In this document: positions 1 to 5,176 of the stretch, one piece after another
Position numbering within the stretch: the stretch's first letter is position 1
How the letters are laid out: the number at the start of each line of letters is the position of its first letter
Assembly (NCBI GenBank): GCA_020859645.1
Contig: JAJBVU010000163.1
Location: 1-5,176 of the forward strand
DNA: 5,176 bases
Direction: 5' to 3'
Source of the DNA: Eubacterium sp.
GTDB taxonomy: Bacteria > Bacillota > Clostridia > Lachnospirales > CAG-274
Program-made: the position numbers and the translations under genes
Notes under the pieces: model-generated
Seen by the model: the letters and a program-made list of their open reading frames with translations, nothing else
The model's database searches: none
Told to the model about the DNA's origin: nothing

Positions 1-2
1 TA

Positions 3-31
3 AGTATACTCCTAAAGGAGTATAATGTCAA
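3..31 (-). promoter_or_regulatory. Leftward sigma-70-type promoter with palindromic operator
   Basis: On the minus strand there is TTGACA (plus positions 26-31), a 17-bp spacer, and TATACT (plus positions 3-8). This is a perfect -35 and a 5/6 -10 at ideal spacing. Transcription would start just outside the left edge, so it should serve a gene that lies to the left and runs away from this window. The spacer and part of the -10 are filled by the palindrome listed separately, which suggests control by a dimeric regulator. The promoter match is seen directly; the existence of the leftward gene is inferred. Confidence 0.6.
5..24. promoter_or_regulatory. 20-bp palindrome, probable operator
   Basis: Arms TATACTCCT (5-13) and AGGAGTATA (16-24) are perfect 9-bp inverted repeats around a central AA. 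There is no T-run after either arm, so it does not look like a terminator. It sits between the -35 and -10 of the leftward promoter and overlaps the -10, where a dimeric repressor or a MerR-type distorting activator would bind. The 17-bp spacer is already optimal, which fits a repressor better than a MerR activator, whose promoters usually have 19-20 bp. The binding protein is not identifiable here. Confidence 0.55.
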
Positions 32-68
32 TCCGATAAATATATTTTTTCAAAGGATTTTGATTTTG

Positions 69-97
69 TTGCTTTTGACAGTTTGCTTTGATATAAT
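69..97 (+). promoter_or_regulatory. Extended -10 promoter for the rightward operon
   Basis: A perfect TATAAT at 92-97 is preceded by TG at 89-90, giving the extended -10 form TGnTATAAT. A weak -35, TTGCTT, lies at 69-74 with a 17-bp spacer. Transcription should begin near 104, leaving a leader of about 40 nt before the ATG at 144. This promoter lies inside the longer open frame that could begin at 60, which is one reason to reject that upstream start. Confidence 0.6.
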
Positions 98-130
98 CAA
101 TTATGGAAAAGATAAGATGCTGCATATGAA

Positions 131-137
131 AGGGGAG
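131..137 (+). promoter_or_regulatory. Ribosome binding site of the membrane protein gene
   Basis: AGGGGAG lies 6 nt before the ATG at 144. It fixes the start there rather than at the TTG at 60 or the in-frame ATGs at 117 and 126, which lack a comparable site. Confidence 0.7.
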
Positions 138-143
138 ATTATA

Positions 144-623
144 ATGCTATATCGGTTAGATGGACAGACAAAACAGATGCTGACAGGTAATGTTTTGCTC
201 ATAATTTGCTGTTTATTTTATTTGGCATGGTGGCTTTTGGTTTTTAAACCAACGGGAGCGGTCAAAGGCATGAAGAGTGGTTGGCTCTTACTTCCTGTGT
301 TTGTTTTCGGCTTGGCAGGCATAGTCGAAATTATAAAAGGGAGCAATCCTTTAAAGCTTCAGTCAGGATTGATGCCCGGAAGCTTTATTTTGCTTGGCGG
401 AATAGCCGCATATTTGATTTTGTACGGGTTGACTTCTGTTGTTTTGAAACGTCAGGTTACAACAGAAATGTTTTTGATAGTAGGCTGGGCGGTTTTGATG
501 CTTTCAGAACTGAATGCCCTGTATGCGGAAGGACAATTTTCAAAGTTTACCGCTGTTGCTTTTATCATAATTACAGCTGCAGCGGCTGTTCCGGCGGTTA
601 TTTCGGCAGGCATAATTGTTTAA
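144..623 (+). CDS. Small five-helix integral membrane protein, unknown function
   Basis: This 159-residue protein is strongly hydrophobic, with five likely membrane helices at about residues 15-34, 47-64, 79-101, 108-126 and 135-158. No signal peptidase site or catalytic motif is visible. The short N-terminus (MLYRLDGQTKQMLTG) and the loops carrying KGMKSG and KRQVTTE are polar and basic. I recognise the general look of conserved hypothetical clostridial membrane proteins but can assign no function. The start at 144 follows from its Shine-Dalgarno site and from the promoter at 69-97. The last helix runs to the final residue and the gene closes with tandem TAATAA, so the C-terminus may be shortened. 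The gene lies 46 nt before mcrB on the same strand with no clear promoter between them, so it is probably co-transcribed with the restriction genes. A role in defence is possible but unproven. Confidence 0.75.
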   Translation: MLYRLDGQTKQMLTGNVLLIICCLFYLAWWLLVFKPTGAVKGMKSGWLLLPVFVFGLAGIVEIIKGSNPLKLQSGLMPGSFILLGGIAAYLILYGLTSVVLKRQVTTEMFLIVGWAVLMLSELNALYAEGQFSKFTAVAFIIITAAAAVPAVISAGIIV

Positions 624-658
624 TAAGGAAGAAAATGAAATTTATTTGAGAAGGAACC

Positions 659-665
659 GGAGGGG
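659..665 (+). promoter_or_regulatory. Ribosome binding site of mcrB
   Basis: GGAGGGG ends 4 nt before the ATG at 670; its GGAGG core is 6 nt away. It places the mcrB start at 670 rather than at the in-frame TTG at 616, which overlaps the end of the previous gene and has no such site. Confidence 0.75.
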
Positions 666-669
666 TATT

Positions 670-2796
670 ATGATTGACTATGAAAAATTAAAGCCAGTGC
701 TTGAAGGATATAAAAAATATTTTCCAAAGCATTGGGAGGATGAAAAATACAAATGGGAGGCTGTAAAGCAATTTCAGACCTATTGGAATATAGAAGCGGA
801 AAATTTCGGAGATATGTTTAAGCAGGCCACAGAAAAAGCAGATAATCTGCTGGGTTCGGGTCATACTTATCCAAGGGCTATGATAATAAATTTTGCCGAG
901 GCTGACGACGAAGCAGCAAGGCAAATGTTTCGTGATTTATATAAAGAAGAAGAGAATTTGACTGTCCGTGTGGAAAAATTTAAAAGTATGTCAGAGGAAA
1001 TGCGTACAAAATATGATGACGGCACATGGAATAATCATTATCAGAGCACAAATTCAATAAGTACATATTTATGGCTTCGTTTTCCCGACAGGTATTATAT
1101 TTATAAGTATGAATTAGCACATAATGCGGCTTTGGAATTGGGCTCAGATTATAATCATAAACGCAACGGCTCAGCGGAAAGTATGATTGAAGGCTTTAAG
1201 CTTTATGATGAAATTCGTGAAGCGGCAATGAAGGATGAAGAGATTTGTTCAATGATTCGAAATGCTGTTGTCGAGGAGGGCTGTTGGAAGGACGAACACC
1301 TTCACACTGCTGTTATTGATATTTGTTTTTATTTAAGCCGATATTATTTGGACGAGAAAAATGCGTCAAAATCAGCTAAACAGAAGGCTGCAAATGCTAC
1401 ATCGGTAAATAATTCCGAGGTTAATGCACTTGCTGACAGCAAAACCGATACTGTTCGTTATTGGATTTATGCTCCCGGCAGAGGTGCGGTTAAATGGGAG
1501 GAATGCTGTGAAAAAGGTATAATGCTTCTGGGCTGGGAGGAAGTAGGAGATTTAAGCACTTTTGCCTCAAAGGAAGAAATGAAGCAAAAAATGAAAGAGG
1601 TATACGGAGAGGAAAACTCATATAAAAATTCTGTTCATGCCACATGGCAGTTTGCCAATGATATGAAGCCGGGAGATGTTGTGTTTGTTAAAAAGGGTGT
1701 GTATGGCATTATCGGCAGAGGTGTTGTAGAGTCCGACTATGAATATGATGCTGAACGTACTGATTATAATAACATCCGTCACGTTAAATGGACTCACAAA
1801 GGAGGCTGGACAATAAGCCATCAGACACCTCAAAAAACACTGACGGATATTACGCCGTACAGTGATTTTGTTCAGCAGATAAAGGAGCTTTTTGACGATG
1901 ATGTTTTAGATGCTGACGAAGATGAGGCTGTTGTTCGTGAAAGCTATACTGCCGATGATTTTTTAGCCGAGGTATTTATGGACAGGGAAGCCTACGATAA
2001 TATTGCCGCCGTTCTTAAAATCAAGAAAAACATAATACTTCAAGGTGCTCCCGGAGTAGGCAAAACATATGCGGCAAAGCGGTTGGCGTATTCTGTAATG
2101 GGTCAAAAGGACACAGATAGGGTTATGATGGTTCAGTTTCATCAAAGCTATTCCTATGAAGATTTTATTATGGGCTTCCGTCCGACGGAAAAGGGCTTTG
2201 AAATCAGAACAGGCCCATTTTATAACTTTTGCAAGAAGGCCGAGGTAGACAGCGAAAATGACTACTTCTTTATAATCGATGAAATAAACAGGGGGAATTT
2301 AAGCAAAATTTTCGGCGAGCTGTTTATGCTTATTGAAAATGACAAACGGGGCATTGAGCTGCAGCTGTTATATAAGGACGAAAAATTTTCCGTTCCGGAG
2401 AATGTTTATATTATAGGTATGATGAATACGGCAGACCGCAGTCTCGCTTTATTGGACTATGCTCTTCGCAGAAGATTTGCTTTTATTGACCTTAAACCCG
2501 GCTTTGCTTCGGAAGGCTTTAAAGCATACAGGGAAAGCCTGAATAATGAAAAATTTAACAGGCTGACAGACTGTGTGGAAAGCTTAAACAGGGAAATAGC
2601 AGATGATGAATCTCTCGGAGAGGGCTTTTGCATAGGTCACAGCTATTTCTGCAATTTAAAGCCGGAAACCGTAAATGACAAAATTCTTTCAGGTATTGTT
2701 GAATATGAGCTTGTGCCCTTGCTTAAGGAATATTGGTTTGACGAGCCCTCGAACATAAGGGGTTGGACGGATAAATTAAGGAGAGCGGTTAAGTGA
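670..2796 (+). CDS. mcrB: McrB-type GTPase of a type IV restriction system, with EVE-like reader domain
   Basis: The 708-residue motor and specificity subunit of a modification-dependent restriction system. Residues 1-228 form an aromatic-rich module I cannot name (key stretches EKYKWEAVKQFQ, SISTYLWLRFPDRYYIYKY). A polar, probably disordered linker spans about 229-260. Residues 262-400 look like an EVE/YTH-type PUA-fold domain (RYWIYAPG, LLGWEEVGDL, KPGDVVFV, GIIGRGVV); such domains bind modified bases, and an archaeal McrB uses a YTH-like one to read N6-methyladenine. An acidic linker follows at 406-430. The AAA+ GTPase core at about 440-705 carries Walker A GAPGVGKT (459-466), Walker B FFIIDEINR (533-541), the McrB signature MNTADRS (585-591) and ALRRRF (598-603). 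E. coli McrB is shorter (about 460 residues) with an unrelated 5mC-binding N-domain. The stop overlaps the mcrC start by 4 nt. The McrB call is very sure; the recognised modification is unknown. Confidence 0.95.
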   Translation: MIDYEKLKPVLEGYKKYFPKHWEDEKYKWEAVKQFQTYWNIEAENFGDMFKQATEKADNLLGSGHTYPRAMIINFAEADDEAARQMFRDLYKEEENLTVRVEKFKSMSEEMRTKYDDGTWNNHYQSTNSISTYLWLRFPDRYYIYKYELAHNAALELGSDYNHKRNGSAESMIEGFKLYDEIREAAMKDEEICSMIRNAVVEEGCWKDEHLHTAVIDICFYLSRYYLDEKNASKSAKQKAANATSVNNSEVNALADSKTDTVRYWIYAPGRGAVKWEECCEKGIMLLGWEEVGDLSTFASKEEMKQKMKEVYGEENSYKNSVHATWQFANDMKPGDVVFVKKGVYGIIGRGVVESDYEYDAERTDYNNIRHVKWTHKGGWTISHQTPQKTLTDITPYSDFVQQIKELFDDDVLDADEDEAVVRESYTADDFLAEVFMDREAYDNIAAVLKIKKNIILQGAPGVGKTYAAKRLAYSVMGQKDTDRVMMVQFHQSYSYEDFIMGFRPTEKGFEIRTGPFYNFCKKAEVDSENDYFFIIDEINRGNLSKIFGELFMLIENDKRGIELQLLYKDEKFSVPENVYIIGMMNTADRSLALLDYALRRRFAFIDLKPGFASEGFKAYRESLNNEKFNRLTDCVESLNREIADDESLGEGFCIGHSYFCNLKPETVNDKILSGIVEYELVPLLKEYWFDEPSNIRGWTDKLRRAVK
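2778..2783 (+). promoter_or_regulatory. Ribosome binding site of mcrC, inside mcrB
   Basis: AAGGAG lies 9 nt before the GTG at 2793, within the last codons of mcrB. It supports the unusual GTG start, which overlaps the mcrB stop as GTGA. Confidence 0.65.
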
Positions 2797-3836
2797 TACC
2801 GATACAAAATATTTATTATATGCTTTCCTATGCTTTTCAGGTTTTGAAGGAGCAGGGATATAAAAAGGTTGAAACAGAAGAATTTGAAAACACGGCGGAG
2901 CTTTGCGCCTCAATATTGGCAAAGGGCATTTCCTTACAGATTAAAAGGGGTATTCTTCGTGAATATATTCCTGTTGCCGAAAGCCGTTCAGCTCTGCGGG
3001 GAAAGTCGGAAATATCAGAATCCGTTAAGAACAGAACTGTTTTAAAAAAGCAGCTGATATGCAGCTTTGATGAGTTTTCGGTAAATGCTTATATGAACAG
3101 AATCATAAAATCTACGGTTATGCTGCTTCTTTCTTCCGATATTAAAAAGCCAATAAAGAAGGAACTGCGAAGACTTATGGTGTATTTCGGCGATGTGGAG
3201 ACAATAGGCATACACCGCATAAATTGGAATATCCACTATAACCGCAACAACAAAACCTATCATATGCTGATTTCTGTTTGCTATTTGGTAATAAAGGGAC
3301 TTCTTCAGACACAGTCCGACGGAACGGAAAAGCTTATGGATTTTTTGGACGAGCAGAGAATGTGCCGGCTGTATGAAAAATTTATACTTGAATATTACAG
3401 AAAGGAATTTCCCAAAATAAAGGCAGAAGCATCACTGATTTCATGGCAGCTTGACAATGAAGCTGATGACTTTCTTCCTGTTATGCGGTCGGATATTATG
3501 CTGAGTTATGGCAATAAAACCCTTATAATAGATGCAAAGTTCTATAACCATGCCATGCAGACACAGTTTGATAAAACCACTGTTCGTTCCGCCCATTTAT
3601 ATCAGATTTTTACATATGTTAAAAATAAACAGCTTGAACTTGGAGATAAAAACGAGGTTTCGGGAATGCTGCTGTATGCCGGTACGGATGAAGTAATTCA
3701 GCCGGACTGCACATATCATATGAGCGGAAACAAAATAGACGTAAAAACCTTAGATTTAAACTGTAATTTTTCGGCTATAGCGGAGCAGCTTAACAAAATA
3801 GCCGGGGATTATTTCGTAGGAGGACAAAATGGTTAA
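2793..3836 (+). CDS. mcrC: McrC nuclease subunit of the McrBC restriction system
   Basis: This 347-residue protein matches the usual McrC length (E. coli McrC is about 348). In known systems McrC binds the McrB ring, stimulates its GTPase and cuts DNA. The N-terminus PIQNIYYMLSYAF is the hallmark opening of the family and supports the GTG start, which overlaps the mcrB stop by 4 nt and so suggests translational coupling and balanced expression. The C-terminal half holds a PD-(D/E)XK nuclease: helix with LYEKFILEYY (193-202), RSDIML with D234, IIDAKFY with D247 and K249, and Q271 in HLYQIFTYV. All expected catalytic residues (D234, D247, K249, Q271) are present, so the enzyme should be active. 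The end overlaps the next gene by 8 nt. Identification is firm; the cleavage site preference cannot be read from the sequence. Confidence 0.95.
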   Translation: MIPIQNIYYMLSYAFQVLKEQGYKKVETEEFENTAELCASILAKGISLQIKRGILREYIPVAESRSALRGKSEISESVKNRTVLKKQLICSFDEFSVNAYMNRIIKSTVMLLLSSDIKKPIKKELRRLMVYFGDVETIGIHRINWNIHYNRNNKTYHMLISVCYLVIKGLLQTQSDGTEKLMDFLDEQRMCRLYEKFILEYYRKEFPKIKAEASLISWQLDNEADDFLPVMRSDIMLSYGNKTLIIDAKFYNHAMQTQFDKTTVRSAHLYQIFTYVKNKQLELGDKNEVSGMLLYAGTDEVIQPDCTYHMSGNKIDVKTLDLNCNFSAIAEQLNKIAGDYFVGGQNG

Positions 3837-4485
3837 AGGAATAATATTTGATATGGACGGGGTTGTTTTTGATACGGAGAGGCTTTCTACTATGGGTTGG
3901 CTTAAATGCGGAGAGGAACTGGGAATTGAACTCGATATGAAGTTTATAAACAGCTTTAAGGGAACGGCAAGAAGCTATAGCTGCAGGCTTTTTAAAGACA
4001 GGTTCGGAGGGGATTTTGACTATGACGGGGCAAGGAATATTAGGACAAAATTTATAACCGATTATATAAATGAGTTCGGAGTGCCTGTTAAAAAGGGATT
4101 TAATGAGTTGATTGCTTTTGCGAAAAGTACGAAGATTTTGACTGCGGTGGCTACGTCTACGTGCAGAGAATTGGCAGAGTTTTATTTTGAAAAGGCCGAT
4201 TTAAAGAAATGCTTTGACGCTTTTGTTTACGGAGACACCATAGAAAGAGGAAAGCCGGCACCGGATATTTTTCTGAAGGCAGCGGATATGCTGGGGTTTA
4301 AGTGTGAAGAGTGTATAGTAATCGAGGACAGTCCGGCAGGAATAAAAGCAGGGCAGAATGCCGGAATTAGGGTTGTGGCAATTCCAGATATGATTCCCTT
4401 TGACAAGGATATTATGAAATCTATTGACTACTGCGTCGGCAGTCTTGATATTGCGGTAAATCTTATAGACGAGGGAAGGCTGTGA
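3829..4485 (+). CDS. HAD-superfamily phosphatase, beta-phosphoglucomutase-like subfamily
   Basis: This 218-residue cytoplasmic hydrolase has all four HAD motifs: FDMDG with nucleophile D8 and acid/base D10, the T109/S110 region in AVATST, K142 in GKPAPD, and E166-D167 in IEDSPAGI. A helical C1 cap lies at about residues 15-88. The fold and cap place it in the beta-phosphoglucomutase-like group. When aligned by eye to Lactococcus beta-phosphoglucomutase, the cap lysine and arginine are kept (K44, R48) but the mutase His20 is replaced by S20, so a phosphatase on a small sugar or nucleoside phosphate is more likely than a mutase. The ATG is preceded by AGGAGG at 3818-3823, and the gene overlaps the mcrC end by 8 nt, so it belongs to the same transcript. 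It may be a housekeeping passenger or an accessory; the substrate is unknown. Confidence 0.9.
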   Translation: MVKGIIFDMDGVVFDTERLSTMGWLKCGEELGIELDMKFINSFKGTARSYSCRLFKDRFGGDFDYDGARNIRTKFITDYINEFGVPVKKGFNELIAFAKSTKILTAVATSTCRELAEFYFEKADLKKCFDAFVYGDTIERGKPAPDIFLKAADMLGFKCEECIVIEDSPAGIKAGQNAGIRVVAIPDMIPFDKDIMKSIDYCVGSLDIAVNLIDEGRL

Positions 4486-4513
4486 GATTTTTTGTCTGAA
4501 CCGCAAAAAATCT
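4485..4513. repeat. 10-bp inverted repeat at the HAD stop codon
   Basis: AGATTTTTTG (4485-4494) is a perfect inverted repeat of CAAAAAATCT (4504-4513), with a 9-nt loop. The left arm begins on the last base of the HAD stop. The right arm is shared with the larger hairpin at 4498-4555, so the two cannot form at once. Confidence 0.6.
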
Positions 4514-4555
4514 TCTGTAATTCTGTAAATTACAGGATGTTGATTTTTGCGGTTC
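4498..4555. terminator. Long compound hairpin between convergent genes, probable bidirectional terminator
   Basis: The outer stem pairs GAACCGCAAAAA (4498-4509) with TTTTTGCGGTTC (4544-4555), continued past a bulged A4510 by TC/GA. An inner 8-bp stem pairs CTGTAATT (4515-4522) with AATTACAG (4528-4535) around the loop CTGTA. Seen from either strand the inner hairpin is followed by a T-run: T5 at 4544-4548 on the plus strand, T6 opposite 4505-4510 on the minus strand. Its position between two converging genes fits a bidirectional terminator. It is not textbook: the T-runs are 4-8 nt from the inner stem and can pair into the outer stem. It could instead be a dispersed palindromic repeat. Confidence 0.5.
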
Positions 4556-4579
4556 GGCAAGGTGCACTTGCAAAAGCCG
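4555..4579. repeat. Small adjoining inverted repeat
   Basis: GCAAG (4557-4561) pairs with CTTGC (4567-4571) around GTGCA, and outer CGGC (4555-4558) could pair instead with GCCG (4576-4579). It adjoins the larger hairpin and is followed by an AT-rich stretch, not a T-run, so a terminator role is weak. Confidence 0.35.
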
Positions 4580-4593
4580 TAATTATATAAACT

Positions 4594-5085
4594 TTATATT
4601 TGAATTCCATACACATAATCACCCATGAAAAATCCATTTCCTATATCATTCTTTTCTTCTATGATAACCTTCATACCGAATTTTTCATAAATCAGCTTAG
4701 CGGGGTTATTTCTGTTCACGTTAAGTGTTATTTCATTAAAGCCGTGGGCTCTTGCATTCTCGCAGACAAATTCAAACATTCTCCGAGAATAGCCTTTGCC
4801 CCTGTATTCCTTTTTTAAATAGAATTTGCTGAGATATAATCCGTCTGCCTTATCATAAAATGCCAGAAAACCGATCCTTTTATTATTTTCATAAACAATG
4901 TAATATAGGTATCCGTGCATAATTTGGTCTCGGATACTATCTTTCGATTGAAACATATTAATCATGTAATCGTTTTGCTCTTCTCCTATAAGAGGATCGA
5001 ATGCCTCTTTCACGATTGCACCGGCAAATACAGACAATTCCTCAATTGTTTTTAAATCATCACATTTTATTTTTACAAAATTCAT
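4594..5085 (-). CDS. GNAT-family N-acetyltransferase
   Basis: This 163-residue protein is a typical single-domain GNAT enzyme, transferring an acetyl group from acetyl-CoA to an amine. Motif A covers LYLSKFYLKKEYRGKGYSRR (83-102), with the pyrophosphate-binding loop RGKGYS at 95-100. Motif B is at LNVNRNNPAKLIYEKFGM (121-138), with conserved N124, Y133 and FGM. The central strand IGFLAFY (71-77) precedes motif A as expected, and the C-terminus has the GNGFFMGDYVYGI strand. The acceptor is unknown; proteins, polyamines, aminoglycosides or small metabolites are all possible for this fold. The ATG start gives an N-terminus of the usual length, although its Shine-Dalgarno site is unusually far away. 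The gene converges on the McrBC operon across a hairpin-rich gap and is probably unrelated to it. Confidence 0.88.
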   Translation of the reverse strand: MNFVKIKCDDLKTIEELSVFAGAIVKEAFDPLIGEEQNDYMINMFQSKDSIRDQIMHGYLYYIVYENNKRIGFLAFYDKADGLYLSKFYLKKEYRGKGYSRRMFEFVCENARAHGFNEITLNVNRNNPAKLIYEKFGMKVIIEEKNDIGNGFFMGDYVYGIQI

Positions 5086-5099
5086 AGTGCTTATATTCG

Positions 5100-5107
5100 C
5101 TCCTTTT
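5100..5107 (-). promoter_or_regulatory. Distant ribosome binding site of the acetyltransferase gene
   Basis: On the minus strand AAAAGGAG lies at plus positions 5107-5100, 14 nt before the ATG at 5085, much further than the usual 5-9 nt. No closer purine-rich site and no in-frame ATG, GTG or TTG lies between them. An in-frame ATA at 5094-5092 would be ideally spaced but is a very rare start codon. Confidence 0.45.
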
Positions 5108-5128
5108 GCCTGATAAGATTTTAATGTC

Positions 5129-5158
5129 TCGATATTTTATGGCGAAAATCTTTATAAT
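5129..5158 (+). promoter_or_regulatory. Possible rightward promoter reading out of the window
   Basis: A perfect TATAAT at 5153-5158 has TCGATA (4/6 to TTGACA) at 5129-5134, with an 18-bp spacer. It would serve a gene beyond the right edge, divergent from the acetyltransferase. AT-rich DNA gives such matches by chance, so this is tentative. Confidence 0.3.
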
Positions 5159-5176
5159 ATTGCTTTCGTTAAAAAC

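Noticed and set aside
5..24. Palindrome as an intrinsic terminator
   Set aside because: The stem is AT-rich at its base and has no T-run on either side; its position within a promoter explains it better.
16..39. Four-codon open frame (ATG TCA ATC CGA TAA) behind AAAGGAG
   Set aside because: The apparent ribosome site is one arm of the palindrome, the frame is tiny, and no upstream gene or attenuator structure supports a leader peptide.
75..80. TTGACA as the -35 of the rightward promoter
   Set aside because: It is only 11 bp from the TATAAT at 92-97, and the hexamer 17 bp downstream (CAATTA) is a poor -10. The extended -10 reading fits better.
60..143. Upstream extension of the membrane protein from the TTG at 60
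   Set aside because: It would overlap the extended -10 promoter at 69-97, and the ATG at 144 has a far better Shine-Dalgarno site at the right distance.
281..649. Overlapping 122-residue plus-strand frame in the membrane gene
   Set aside because: Cys- and Arg-rich shadow translation in another frame, without a ribosome site.
616..669. Upstream extension of McrB from the TTG at 616
   Set aside because: It overlaps the end of the previous gene, has no ribosome binding site, and encodes a charged stretch unlike a domain; the ATG at 670 has GGAGG in place.
3829..4485. HAD protein as a true beta-phosphoglucomutase
   Set aside because: The cap histidine needed by the Lactococcus enzyme is replaced by serine, and no maltose or trehalose phosphorylase genes are nearby.
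4201..4560. 119-residue minus-strand frame antisense to the HAD gene
   Set aside because: Shadow of a well-supported HAD gene, with no recognisable domain and no ribosome site seen.
5115..5152. 8-bp inverted repeat AAGATTTT / AAAATCTT
   Set aside because: Short AT-rich arms 22 nt apart are expected by chance in this base composition.
5100..5176. Minus-strand promoter for the acetyltransferase using TAAAAT boxes
   Set aside because: Two TAAAAT -10-like boxes exist, but the hexamers 17 bp upstream are poor matches to TTGACA, so no specific promoter can be supported.

Overview
The window comes from an AT-rich, low-GC Gram-positive genome, most likely a gut-type member of the Bacillota, class Clostridia. 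Grounds: strong purine-rich Shine-Dalgarno sites (AGGGGAG, GGAGG, AGGAGG) before almost every gene, tight gene overlaps, and protein families typical of that group. This is inferred from style; no marker gene such as an rRNA or ribosomal protein is present.

Layout: (1) 1-143 is intergenic. It holds a near-consensus promoter that reads leftward out of the window (TTGACA, 17-bp spacer, TATACT), with a 20-bp palindrome filling its spacer as a probable operator. It also holds a rightward extended -10 promoter for the main operon. (2) 144-4485 is a rightward cluster of four genes: a small five-helix membrane protein of unknown function, then mcrB and mcrC (a type IV, modification-dependent restriction system), then a HAD-family phosphatase. 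mcrB and mcrC overlap by 4 nt, and mcrC and the HAD gene by 8 nt, so these three should be co-transcribed and probably translationally coupled. The membrane gene lies 46 nt before mcrB with no convincing promoter between them. (3) 4486-4593 is a short convergent intergenic region packed with inverted repeats, probably a bidirectional termination region. (4) 4594-5085 is a leftward GNAT acetyltransferase. (5) 5086-5176 is its leader and upstream DNA.

The main system is McrBC. McrB is 708 residues with three parts: an N-terminal module I cannot name, an EVE/YTH-like (PUA-superfold) domain that probably reads a modified base, and the AAA+ GTPase motor with Walker A GAPGVGKT, DEINR and MNTADRS motifs. 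McrC supplies the PD-(D/E)XK nuclease. Known McrBC complexes translocate DNA by GTP hydrolysis after binding modified DNA and cleave through McrC, so this pair probably defends against phage or foreign DNA with modified bases. McrBC itself is a described family. The less explained parts are the unnamed N-terminal module of McrB, the membrane protein ahead of it and the overlapping HAD phosphatase behind it; whether either neighbour takes part in defence cannot be decided from sequence alone.
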